A stretch of DNA of 37,751 bases. Source: Actinomycetota bacterium (lineage in GTDB: Bacteria; Actinomycetota; Acidimicrobiia; Acidimicrobiales; Microtrichaceae). Below the pieces are notes generated by a model. That model saw only the letters and a program-made list of their open reading frames with translations. It ran no database searches and was not told the origin of the DNA. The translations under genes and the position numbers were made by a program. Positions 31,598 to 37,751 of this stretch are shown here, one piece after another. How positions within the stretch are numbered: position 1 is the stretch's first letter; each line of letters begins with the position of its first letter. The stretch lies in assembly GCA_963169245.1 (NCBI GenBank), contig CAUJEC010000203.1:1-37751 (forward strand). The letters run 5' to 3'.

Positions 31598-32512
31598 TCA
31601 GTAGCGGAGCCCCGGAGCGCGGGTGAAGAACACGTCGGTGGCGAGTTGCTGGCCGAGCTTGGTGGCGTCCCAACGCTTCTGCCCGTTGTTGATGGTGGGG
31701 CCATCGGCCCAACCCTTCATCAGGATGATGTTCTCGGCGACCGCACGGATGATCTGACCAGTCACATGATCAGCCTCATCCGATGCGAGCCAAGCGACGA
31801 GCGGCGAGGACACCGAGGGGTCCATACGGTTCCACTCGTCATCGGGGATGTCATCGGCCTCGATGACTGCTGGCGCTCCGGGCATTGTGCCCGTGATGCG
31901 GGTGGCTGCGGCTGGCCCAACAGCGTTGACGGTGACGCCCATCTTGTAGAGCTCGAGGCTGAGCGTCTGGGTGAGGCTCGCTATGGCGGCCTTGGCCGGC
32001 GCATAGTTGGTCTGGCCGAAGTTTCCGGTCAGTCCAGCACCTGAAACGGTGTTGATGATGCGACCGTTGACCTTCTCACCGGTGGACTTGTTCAGCTCGC
32101 GCCAGTGGACAGCGGCGTGCTTGCAGGGGATCCAGGTGCCACGAAGATGGACCTTGATGACGGCGTCGAAGTCATCGGCGGACATGTTGAAGATGGAGTT
32201 GTCACGCACGATCCCGGCGTTGTTGACCAGGATGTCGAGTCGGCCGAAGGTGTCGATGGCCTGGGCGATCATCTCGCCGGCTGCGTCGTAATCCGAGACG
32301 TCCGCGTAGTTGGAGGCGGCCTCGCCACCGCGGGACTTGATGATGTCGACGGTCAGGTCGGCGTCGCGCCCCTGGCCTTCGCCCTTCACCGACCCGCCGA
32401 GGTCGTTGATGATGACCTTGGCACCCTGCTTTGCGAGTTCCAGGGCGTGTCCACGACCGATGCCGTGACCGGCTCCAGTGACGATTGCGACCTTGCCGTC
32501 GAGCATGCCCAT
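31598..32512 (-). CDS. Short-chain dehydrogenase, 17-beta-HSD4-like
   Basis: This 304-residue classical SDR has TGAGHGIGRG at 12-21, NDLGGSVKGEG (the NAD-selecting Asp loop typical of the 17-beta-HSD type 4 / (3R)-hydroxyacyl-CoA dehydrogenase group), NNAG, and a Ser followed by YAPAK as the catalytic Tyr/Lys. It probably oxidises a hydroxyacyl-CoA in beta-oxidation; the steroid enzyme Hsd4A is a close type. ATG 32512 has a GGAGGA ribosome-binding site 6 nt upstream; the 68 codons upstream run through the operator and are not real. A 21-bp perfect palindrome and -10 box lie just upstream. It follows the acyl-CoA ligase gene on the same strand. Confidence 0.9.
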   Translation of the reverse strand: MGMLDGKVAIVTGAGHGIGRGHALELAKQGAKVIINDLGGSVKGEGQGRDADLTVDIIKSRGGEAASNYADVSDYDAAGEMIAQAIDTFGRLDILVNNAGIVRDNSIFNMSADDFDAVIKVHLRGTWIPCKHAAVHWRELNKSTGEKVNGRIINTVSGAGLTGNFGQTNYAPAKAAIASLTQTLSLELYKMGVTVNAVGPAAATRITGTMPGAPAVIEADDIPDDEWNRMDPSVSSPLVAWLASDEADHVTGQIIRAVAENIILMKGWADGPTINNGQKRWDATKLGQQLATDVFFTRAPGLRY

Positions 32513-32550
32513 TACAAATCCTCCAAGGGGTGACCAGTTGGTCCTCAAGA

Positions 32551-32596
32551 AATCTGACGAGTCGTCAGATTCTAGATGGAGGGGCTCGGAGGCCAA
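32551..32596 (-). promoter_or_regulatory. Promoter with 21-bp perfect palindrome upstream of SDR
   Basis: On the minus strand, -35 TTGGCC (32591-32596), a 16-bp spacer and -10 TAGAAT (32569-32574) lead straight into a palindrome at 32551-32571. Its 10-bp arms are AATCTGACGA and TCGTCAGATT around one G. The core CTGACG-AGT-CGTCAG is the element also found before mftA and the acyl-CoA ligase. It overlaps the -10 box and the expected transcription start, ending 38 bp from the ATG, so a bound protein would repress. Confidence 0.75.
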
Positions 32597-32678
32597 AAAC
32601 GAACCATTGCGAGCGGGGTCGGCGTCAACTGGAACCGCTGCTGGCCAGGCCACCTGCAGGTGCGATGACCGAGCGCTG

Positions 32679-34235
32679 TCAGGCGAAGGGAGCCGAACCC
32701 TTGAACTCGTCGACAAGCAGGTCCTTGAGGATCTTGCCCGACTGGTTCCGGGGGATGAACCCGACGACCTCGATCTGTTCGGGCAGATTCCGGGTGATAA
32801 CGCCGCGCGTGAGAAGGAACTCTGTTACGTGATCGAGTGTTATGCCGGCTCCGGCTTTGCTCGGTTGGATGACCGCGCAGATCCTCTCGCCCGTATCGGG
32901 GTCAGGCAGCCCGATTACCGCAACGTCGTCGATCAGCTCAGAGGCTGCCAAGTGATCCTCAAGATCCTTCGCGGAGACGTTCTCGCCTTTACGAATGATG
33001 ACGTCCTTGGCCCGTCCTGTGATGACGACATTTCCACTTTCGTTGATCAGGCCTAGGTCTCCGGTTCGGAAATAACCGTAGTCATCGAACGCGTCGAGGT
33101 TGTCCACGGGGTTGAGGTACCCAAGCATCATCTGCGGTGCCCGTAGACGGATCTCACCGGGTTGACCCTGTGGAGCGATCTGCCCGAAGGAATCGACAAT
33201 CCTGACTTCGACCCCGTTCTGCGGACGCCCCTCCGAATGGGCCAGATCGTGATCGGAATCGCTGAGGTCGGCCATCGTGACGATCGGAGCCTCGGTCATC
33301 CCGTATCCGGAGAGGATCGGAACTCCGAAGAGGGCACGAACATCATCGAAGAGAGCCGGCGACTTGGGCGCACCGCCGCCGGGGAACCCACGCACATCCT
33401 GGAAAATCGGGTGGAGGGACTTACGCTGCGCCGCAACATAGGCCTGATGGAACACGGTGCCGGAACCAGCGAGTGTGACCCCCTCACGCGAGAGCACCTC
33501 GATGGTCTCGATGGGATCGAAGGACTCCATGAGGATGTTCGCACAACCGGACTGGAACCCGGCGATCATCCAGATCATCCCGCCGATGTGGGTGATGGGG
33601 AACACGAGCGAGTTGCGATCACGCTCGATCAGACCGAGCCGCTTTGTCATGCCACTCGCAGCTGCCATCAGGCTGCCGTCGCTGTGGAGGACGCCCTTCG
33701 GCCCACCCGTTGTGCCGGAGGTGAAGAACAACCAGTCGGGCTCCTCGCCGGACTCCGCTATGTCGCTGGGGATTCTGGGGAGGTCATCGAGGATCGACGG
33801 GTCGCCCTGAGGTAGCGCACGATCTGTCACCAGAACCCGCACTACCGAGTTCTCGCGAGCGACGGTCGTTGCCATTGCCTCATAGTTGAAGTTCTTCCAA
33901 GTGCTCGGCACGACCAGGAGGGTGGACCCTGCGAGGCGGGTCATCTGGGTGAGTTCTCGCTCACGGTAGATAGGCAGGATCGGGTTCTGAACCGCTCCGA
34001 TTCGCCGCAGAGCCACTGAGAGAACCATCGACTCGATCCAGGTCGGCAACTGCCAACTGACCACATCGCCCTTGCCGACCCCCATCGACCGAAGGCCTGC
34101 GGCCGCTCTTTCGGTCTCAACCCAGAACTCGGCGAAGGTGAGTGTGCGCATGTCCTCATCGACGACCATCAGCGCGTCGGGAGTCGCGTCCACCCGCTTC
34201 TCAAAGAGTTCCCAGAGGGAATCACCGTGCAACAT
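32679..34235 (-). CDS. Acyl-CoA synthetase, AliA/FadD3-like
   Basis: This 518-residue AMP-forming ligase is of the cyclohexanecarboxylate-CoA ligase/FadD3 type. The phosphate loop is LFFTSGTTGGPKGVLHSDGS, followed by GGGAPKSPAL, SGYGMTEAP, YFRTGDLG, ITGRAKDVIIRKGENVSAKDLE and the catalytic-lysine region IPRNQSGKILKDLL. It is clearly distinct from the two FadD19-like paralogues in the window. FadD3 activates a steroid C/D-ring propionate, so a cyclic acid substrate is plausible, not certain. The start codon lies directly downstream of a small hairpin (34236-34251) with an AGGA ribosome-binding site in its loop. The gene is separated from the downstream SDR by 166 bp containing a separate promoter. 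Confidence 0.9.
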   Translation of the reverse strand: MLHGDSLWELFEKRVDATPDALMVVDEDMRTLTFAEFWVETERAAAGLRSMGVGKGDVVSWQLPTWIESMVLSVALRRIGAVQNPILPIYRERELTQMTRLAGSTLLVVPSTWKNFNYEAMATTVARENSVVRVLVTDRALPQGDPSILDDLPRIPSDIAESGEEPDWLFFTSGTTGGPKGVLHSDGSLMAAASGMTKRLGLIERDRNSLVFPITHIGGMIWMIAGFQSGCANILMESFDPIETIEVLSREGVTLAGSGTVFHQAYVAAQRKSLHPIFQDVRGFPGGGAPKSPALFDDVRALFGVPILSGYGMTEAPIVTMADLSDSDHDLAHSEGRPQNGVEVRIVDSFGQIAPQGQPGEIRLRAPQMMLGYLNPVDNLDAFDDYGYFRTGDLGLINESGNVVITGRAKDVIIRKGENVSAKDLEDHLAASELIDDVAVIGLPDPDTGERICAVIQPSKAGAGITLDHVTEFLLTRGVITRNLPEQIEVVGFIPRNQSGKILKDLLVDEFKGSAPFA

Positions 34236-34306
34236 CGAACTGTCCTGTTCGCTTCGATCGTGGTCGTCAGGGCGAAGCCTAACGACTCCGCGGTCAAGCC
34301 TAACGA
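34236..34306 (-). promoter_or_regulatory. Leader hairpin and spaced direct repeats upstream of acyl-CoA synthetase
   Basis: CGAAC (34236-34240) and GTTCG (34247-34251) flank a 6-nt loop that, on the minus strand, carries the AGGA ribosome-binding site of the synthetase. Further upstream, AAGCCTAACGA is repeated exactly at 34275-34285 and 34296-34306. The 21-bp spacing, two helical turns, suits cooperative binding of a regulator. A lone CGTCAG half-site sits at 34265-34270. Confidence 0.4.
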
Positions 34307-34335
34307 TTAAGCGATGACGGTGCGTCGGCTGGGCG

Positions 34336-35115
34336 TCAGTTGGTCCCTGGTTGGCTCAAGTCCACGCTCGGCAACTTGGTCGAGGTCGGGATGATGGCCA
34401 CTGATCGGGAACCGAGCGCACTCGACAGCGGCATTGCTATAACCCTGGGTTCGGCTGACGGACTGCATCCGAGAGCGTTTGCGGGTACAAGAGTCACCCC
34501 GGAGACCGTCACCTGGGCGGGTGTCTCGGTGACGCTCACCTGGGCGAGCTGTTCGCGACTGGTCTTGGCGCATCTGACAGTGACCACAAGCGACTTTCCG
34601 CCATCGCTCGGATCAGCCGACATCGGAGGAACGACAGCCAATGGCCTATCGCCGAGGCCCTTGGGATCCACCTCGAATCCGAAACTCAAGACGTCACCGG
34701 TGGAGACCACGCGAGTCACACCATCAGGGGCTGATGAACCGTCGGGAAGGGTCGCTGGAGGTGCCGGGGTGCTCGACGCCACCGATCCGCCGACGCCGGA
34801 AGCCGAACCGCTGCCCGTGCCTCCACCTTTGGTCGCGCCGCTGTTACCTGTGACACCACCATCAGCCTGATCATCGCCTGCCGCACCGCTGTCGGTCTCA
34901 TCGACCGACGTTGTCGCACCGCCGCCCGACCCGGCGCCATCCGCGCCCGAGACCGATGTGTCCGAAGGGAACGCGGTTCTCGTGGATCGCGAGTCCGTGG
35001 TCGGAGATCCGGTGATCACAACAATCACCAAACCAATCGTTGCAATAACAACGAACGCGGCGATGAAGATCCAGATGCTGATGCCCTCGTCATCCTCGTC
35101 GTCTCCTCGAAACAC
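34336..35115 (-). CDS. Single-pass membrane protein of unknown function
   Basis: This 259-residue protein has a short acidic cytoplasmic N-terminus (FRGDDEDDEG), one membrane helix (about 13-35, ISIWIFIAAFVVIATIGLVIVV), a long Gly/Ser/Thr/Asp-rich spacer (about 36-115) and an extracytoplasmic domain of about 130 residues with two Cys that could form a disulphide. I do not recognise the domain. The topology suggests an N-in, C-out anchored protein, perhaps crossing cell-wall polymer. It lies between the cyclase-family gene and an acyl-CoA synthetase on the same strand, with 42 bp upstream. Confidence 0.75.
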   Translation of the reverse strand: MFRGDDEDDEGISIWIFIAAFVVIATIGLVIVVITGSPTTDSRSTRTAFPSDTSVSGADGAGSGGGATTSVDETDSGAAGDDQADGGVTGNSGATKGGGTGSGSASGVGGSVASSTPAPPATLPDGSSAPDGVTRVVSTGDVLSFGFEVDPKGLGDRPLAVVPPMSADPSDGGKSLVVTVRCAKTSREQLAQVSVTETPAQVTVSGVTLVPANALGCSPSAEPRVIAMPLSSALGSRSVAIIPTSTKLPSVDLSQPGTN

Positions 35116-35157
35116 GCCTTAGAGGCTACGAGGACACCGGAGGATTCGGTGAATCTG

Positions 35158-36114
35158 TCAGAGAATCGCCACAGGTGCGACCGGGGCCGAGGTGGCACCC
35201 TTGAGCGGCTCGGGACTCGCGCTCAGCAGGAAGTCCCACTGATTGCGTTCGGCGCACGCAACAGCGAGTTCCTCGAAGTCCCAGTTCTGCCCCTGGAGGA
35301 GCCCCATATCCCGAATCTGGACCATGTGAACCACCAGACAGTCCGACCAATCGGCCTGTGTCGGGGGGAACGCCTCATACGCATAGCTGTCGACAAACGC
35401 GCCTGCTACGTCCTTGTCGCTCATCCACTGGATTGAGTACGCCGACAGTCCCGGGAGTTGGTAGTCGACACCGAGCGCGTAACGGTTGCGGTCACCGGCA
35501 AGGTAGTGGCGCATCTCTCCGGTTCGGACCAGCACAACATCACCGGGCTGGATATCGACCTTGGCGTATTCGGCGGCGGCATCGAGGTCCTCACCGGTGA
35601 TCGAGTATCCGGGTCCGACCTCGTCTAGGCCCGCCGCACCCTTGACCGCGGGGATGTCGAGCAGAACTCCGCGTGTGACGATGCGCGGAAGTTTCTCCGC
35701 TCCAAGTTTGGTGGCGCAACGATCTGCTGAGAGCGAGTCGACAGGGACCCCGTTGTAGAACTGTCCGCCGTAAGAGATATGACCCAGCGCGTCCACATGG
35801 GTGCCCGCACAGGTGGACATGGTCAACAGGTCATCGGTCCCGGCCCATGACCCGGGCGCGAAGGTGTCACGCTCGTTCATCGTGGTGAAGGTGATGATCG
35901 GGTTCAGACGTCGGGCGGGCTGCCCGATCTGGATGCCGTCGAGCTTCAGCTCAGCAGCAAGGCTGACCGTGTGCCCGGATCGGACCGATTCGGCCCCACG
36001 ACGTGTCGCCTCGGGAGTCAACAGATTGCCACACCCGAGTTCGTCGTAATCACCCCAGCGACCCCAGTTGGAGACGCGAGCGGCCAGTTCCTGGAGGTGT
36101 TCTGGAAGTGCCAT
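35158..36114 (-). CDS. Cyclase family protein (kynurenine formamidase-like)
   Basis: This 318-residue metal-dependent hydrolase is of the cyclase/KynB superfamily. The metal-binding signature appears as CAGTHVDALGH, a variant of HxGTHxDxPxH, about a third of the way in. GDVVLVRTGEMRHYL follows, as in other members. The first His of the signature is replaced by Cys (MSTCAGTH), which is common in the subgroup with the NxGRWG-like N-terminus (here NWGRWGDYDELG). The substrate is unknown. It starts 15 bp after the stop of the zinc alcohol dehydrogenase gene and is probably in its operon. Confidence 0.87.
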   Translation of the reverse strand: MALPEHLQELAARVSNWGRWGDYDELGCGNLLTPEATRRGAESVRSGHTVSLAAELKLDGIQIGQPARRLNPIITFTTMNERDTFAPGSWAGTDDLLTMSTCAGTHVDALGHISYGGQFYNGVPVDSLSADRCATKLGAEKLPRIVTRGVLLDIPAVKGAAGLDEVGPGYSITGEDLDAAAEYAKVDIQPGDVVLVRTGEMRHYLAGDRNRYALGVDYQLPGLSAYSIQWMSDKDVAGAFVDSYAYEAFPPTQADWSDCLVVHMVQIRDMGLLQGQNWDFEELAVACAERNQWDFLLSASPEPLKGATSAPVAPVAIL

Positions 36115-36129
36115 GTGTGTGATCCGCCG

Positions 36130-37215
36130 TCAGTCGAAAGTGAGTACGCCGCGGGCGAGCTTGCCCTCGTGCAACTCGTCGAGAGCCTTACCGAAGTCCT
36201 CGAGCGGATACGTCTGAGAGACGAGTTCGTCCAGCTTGAGGCGCCCTGCCTGATACAGGCGGACCATGAGGGGGATGTCGTACTGGGGTCGGGCAGATCC
36301 GTACCGGCAACCCATGATGGTCTTGTCGTTATACATGTTGGACACCACGAAGCTGGCCTCGCTGCCCATGCGGGGGACTCCCAACATGACGACGGTTCCA
36401 CCCCAGTCGAGCATCTCGGTCGACGCCTTGATGAGGGCGGTCGAACCGACACACTCGAAGACATAGTCGACGCCATTGGGGCAGATCTCCTTGACCGCCT
36501 CGATCAGATCGAAGTCCGGTCCGTCGGGACAGATGAAGTGTGTTGCCCCAAAGGCCTTGGCGTAGGACTCCTTGGCAGGGTTGGTGTCCACCGCGATGAT
36601 CGGCAGAGCATCCGCAATGGCAGCGCCCTGGATGGCATTTAGCCCGATACCACCGACACCGATGACCACGACCGATTCACCGTGTGTGACCTTGGCCCGA
36701 TTGATCACCGCACCAACGCCGGTGAGTACGCCACAGCCGATGAGTGACGCCGAGGTCAGCGGTATCTCACTGGGGATCCTCACCGCCTGGGTCGCCTTGA
36801 CGACTGTCTCCTCACAGAAGACGCCCAGGTTCGCGAACTGGAACACCTTCTTTGTCTCTTCGCCGGAACCGCAGGTGAAAGGACGTGAGAGCTTGCCGAG
36901 TGACTCTCGACAGAACGTGGGCTTGCCACGGTCACACTGGGCGCAATGTCCGCAGTTGCCAAGTGTCGACAACACGACGTGATCACCGACAGCGACGTTG
37001 GTGACACCGTTGCCAACCTGAGTGACCACACCCGCACCTTCGTGTCCGAGGACCACAGGCGGTGGGAACTGGATCGTGCCGTTGAGAACCGAGACGTCGC
37101 TGTGACAGAGCCCGGCGGCCTCAATCCTGACCCGAACCTCACCCGCACGAAGATCCCGTACCTCGATGTCGGTAGCGACGGTCGCCTCAGATCCGTCCCA
37201 GATGATGCCCTTCAT
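36130..37215 (-). CDS. Zinc-dependent alcohol dehydrogenase (MDR)
   Basis: This 361-residue medium-chain zinc alcohol dehydrogenase is of the AdhB/class III-like type. Catalytic zinc ligands are C37, H58/E59 and C161; the structural zinc cysteines are C88, C91, C94 and C102. The NAD-binding motif is GVGGIG (186-191), with an Asp (VDTNPAK) for NAD preference. It differs from the NDMA-dependent enzyme at 7159-8295 in lacking that family's long insertion, although both have the ...GLNAIQGAAI / GINSVQGAAI helix typical of class III relatives. Mycofactocin dependence is possible but not indicated by a specific motif. It lies upstream of the cyclase-family gene. Confidence 0.92.
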   Translation of the reverse strand: MKGIIWDGSEATVATDIEVRDLRAGEVRVRIEAAGLCHSDVSVLNGTIQFPPPVVLGHEGAGVVTQVGNGVTNVAVGDHVVLSTLGNCGHCAQCDRGKPTFCRESLGKLSRPFTCGSGEETKKVFQFANLGVFCEETVVKATQAVRIPSEIPLTSASLIGCGVLTGVGAVINRAKVTHGESVVVIGVGGIGLNAIQGAAIADALPIIAVDTNPAKESYAKAFGATHFICPDGPDFDLIEAVKEICPNGVDYVFECVGSTALIKASTEMLDWGGTVVMLGVPRMGSEASFVVSNMYNDKTIMGCRYGSARPQYDIPLMVRLYQAGRLKLDELVSQTYPLEDFGKALDELHEGKLARGVLTFD

Positions 37216-37285
37216 GATGCTCTACCCCTCATGTGTGTTCGATCGTTGTTCGTTCGCTGATACCAACGAGCAAGGTAGTCAGTTT

Positions 37286-37726
37286 CTACACCCAGCGGTA
37301 GCGGGTCCAGCCCTCCACCGGAGCGGCCCCGAGCGAGCGGTAGAACTCGATCGATGGACCATTCCAGTCGAGGACCATCCACTCGACGCGACCGTCGGTC
37401 ACCGCGCGCAACTCATCGAGCATCGCCCGGCCATAGCCCCTGGCACGGAACTGCGGCCTGACGAAGAGGTCCTCCAACCAGATTCCCGGCTGACCGAGGA
37501 ACGTCGAGAAGGTTCGGAACCACAGCGACATCCCTGCTGCCTCACCCTCGGGAGTCTCGATGATGAGCACATGTGCCGCCGGGTTGTCACCGAAGATGTG
37601 CTCCAGGATCGACTCGGGAGTAGCGACAGCCTCGTGGCTCAGTTTCTCGTACTCGGCGAGTTCCGCGATCAGATCCACGATCAAGTCCGCGTCTTCGGTC
37701 GTCGCGTTTCGAATGGTTCCGTCCAT
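37286..37726 (-). CDS. GNAT N-acetyltransferase, SSAT-like
   Basis: This 146-residue acetyl-CoA-dependent acetyltransferase has WLEDLFVRPQFRARGYGRAML, containing the acetyl-CoA pyrophosphate-binding R/QxxGxG/A-type loop (RARGYG), and WNGPSIEFYRSLGA, the C-terminal signature. The order and spacing closely resemble the spermidine/spermine acetyltransferase (SAT1) group, but the substrate in bacteria with this type is uncertain. It lies 70 bp upstream of the zinc alcohol dehydrogenase gene, on the same strand, and only 25 bp remain to the window edge. Confidence 0.9.
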   Translation of the reverse strand: MDGTIRNATTEDADLIVDLIAELAEYEKLSHEAVATPESILEHIFGDNPAAHVLIIETPEGEAAGMSLWFRTFSTFLGQPGIWLEDLFVRPQFRARGYGRAMLDELRAVTDGRVEWMVLDWNGPSIEFYRSLGAAPVEGWTRYRWV

Positions 37727-37751
37727 GGACTGTTTCTACCGGTTCGGGTCA

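Noticed and set aside
30623-32044. Plus-strand reading frame of 473 codons antisense to the DUF3097 and SDR genes
   Set aside because: It runs across two well-supported minus-strand genes and their junction, is Arg/Gly/Asp-rich without any domain, and is the kind of shadow frame expected at high GC.
34241-34251. LexA box upstream of the acyl-CoA synthetase at 32679-34235
   Set aside because: CGAAC and GTTCG are separated by six bases, whereas the SOS box core GAAC-N4-GTTC requires four.

Overview
The window is about 60% GC and is organised like a lipid-metabolising actinomycete (Actinomycetota). The markers are a mycofactocin precursor cluster, four acyl-CoA synthetases, a WS/DGAT acyltransferase next to a LipC-like esterase, a DUF222-HNH protein of the 13E12 type, a DUF3097 protein and an actinobacterial LexA box. 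An Acidimicrobiia-type organism fits best, but this is inference from gene content. I see no tRNA, rRNA, CRISPR array, transposase or phage module.

Layout. Positions 136-1815 (minus) hold mftA-mftB-mftC; the precursor gene is a 48-codon ORF ending in the diagnostic IDGMCGVY core. Positions 1909-7013 hold sugar genes: an SDR epimerase, a sugar-1-phosphate nucleotidyltransferase and a GT4 glycosyltransferase on plus, then a LegB-like 4,6-dehydratase and NagA on minus. Positions 7159-10292 (plus) are an apparent operon of an NDMA/mycofactocin-type alcohol dehydrogenase, a MoxR-type AAA+ ATPase and a VWA (CoxE-like) protein. Positions 10396-17752 are lipid genes with a DksA/TraR-type zinc-finger protein among them. 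Positions 17828-18978 are a divergent LysE exporter and Lrp/AsnC regulator around a palindrome. Positions 19186-24282 hold DUF222-HNH, an ABC-F ATPase and a two-domain SRPBCC/TIGR01777 epimerase. Positions 24392-37215 are mostly acyl and alcohol catabolism: two acyl-CoA synthetases, an amidohydrolase, an SDR, a cyclase-family hydrolase, a zinc alcohol dehydrogenase and a KstR-like TetR regulator in an operon with a DUF3097 protein and a degenerate ThDP-enzyme homologue. A WXG100-type fusion protein lies in between, and a GNAT acetyltransferase closes the window.

How they may work together. Mycofactocin is the redox cofactor for nicotinoprotein alcohol dehydrogenases, one of which is present. 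The most interesting signal is a palindrome, CTGACGnnnCGTCAG, found 37-47 bp upstream of the start codons of three separated minus-strand genes: mftA (one mismatch), the acyl-CoA ligase at 10396-12000, and the SDR at 31598-32512. In front of mftA and the SDR it lies at or just after a plausible -10 box. This suggests one TetR-type repressor links cofactor synthesis to acyl/alcohol catabolism. The second strong regulatory signal is a near-consensus LexA box lying on the start codon of an apparently leaderless DUF222-HNH gene with a full TTGACA-17-TAGGAT promoter.
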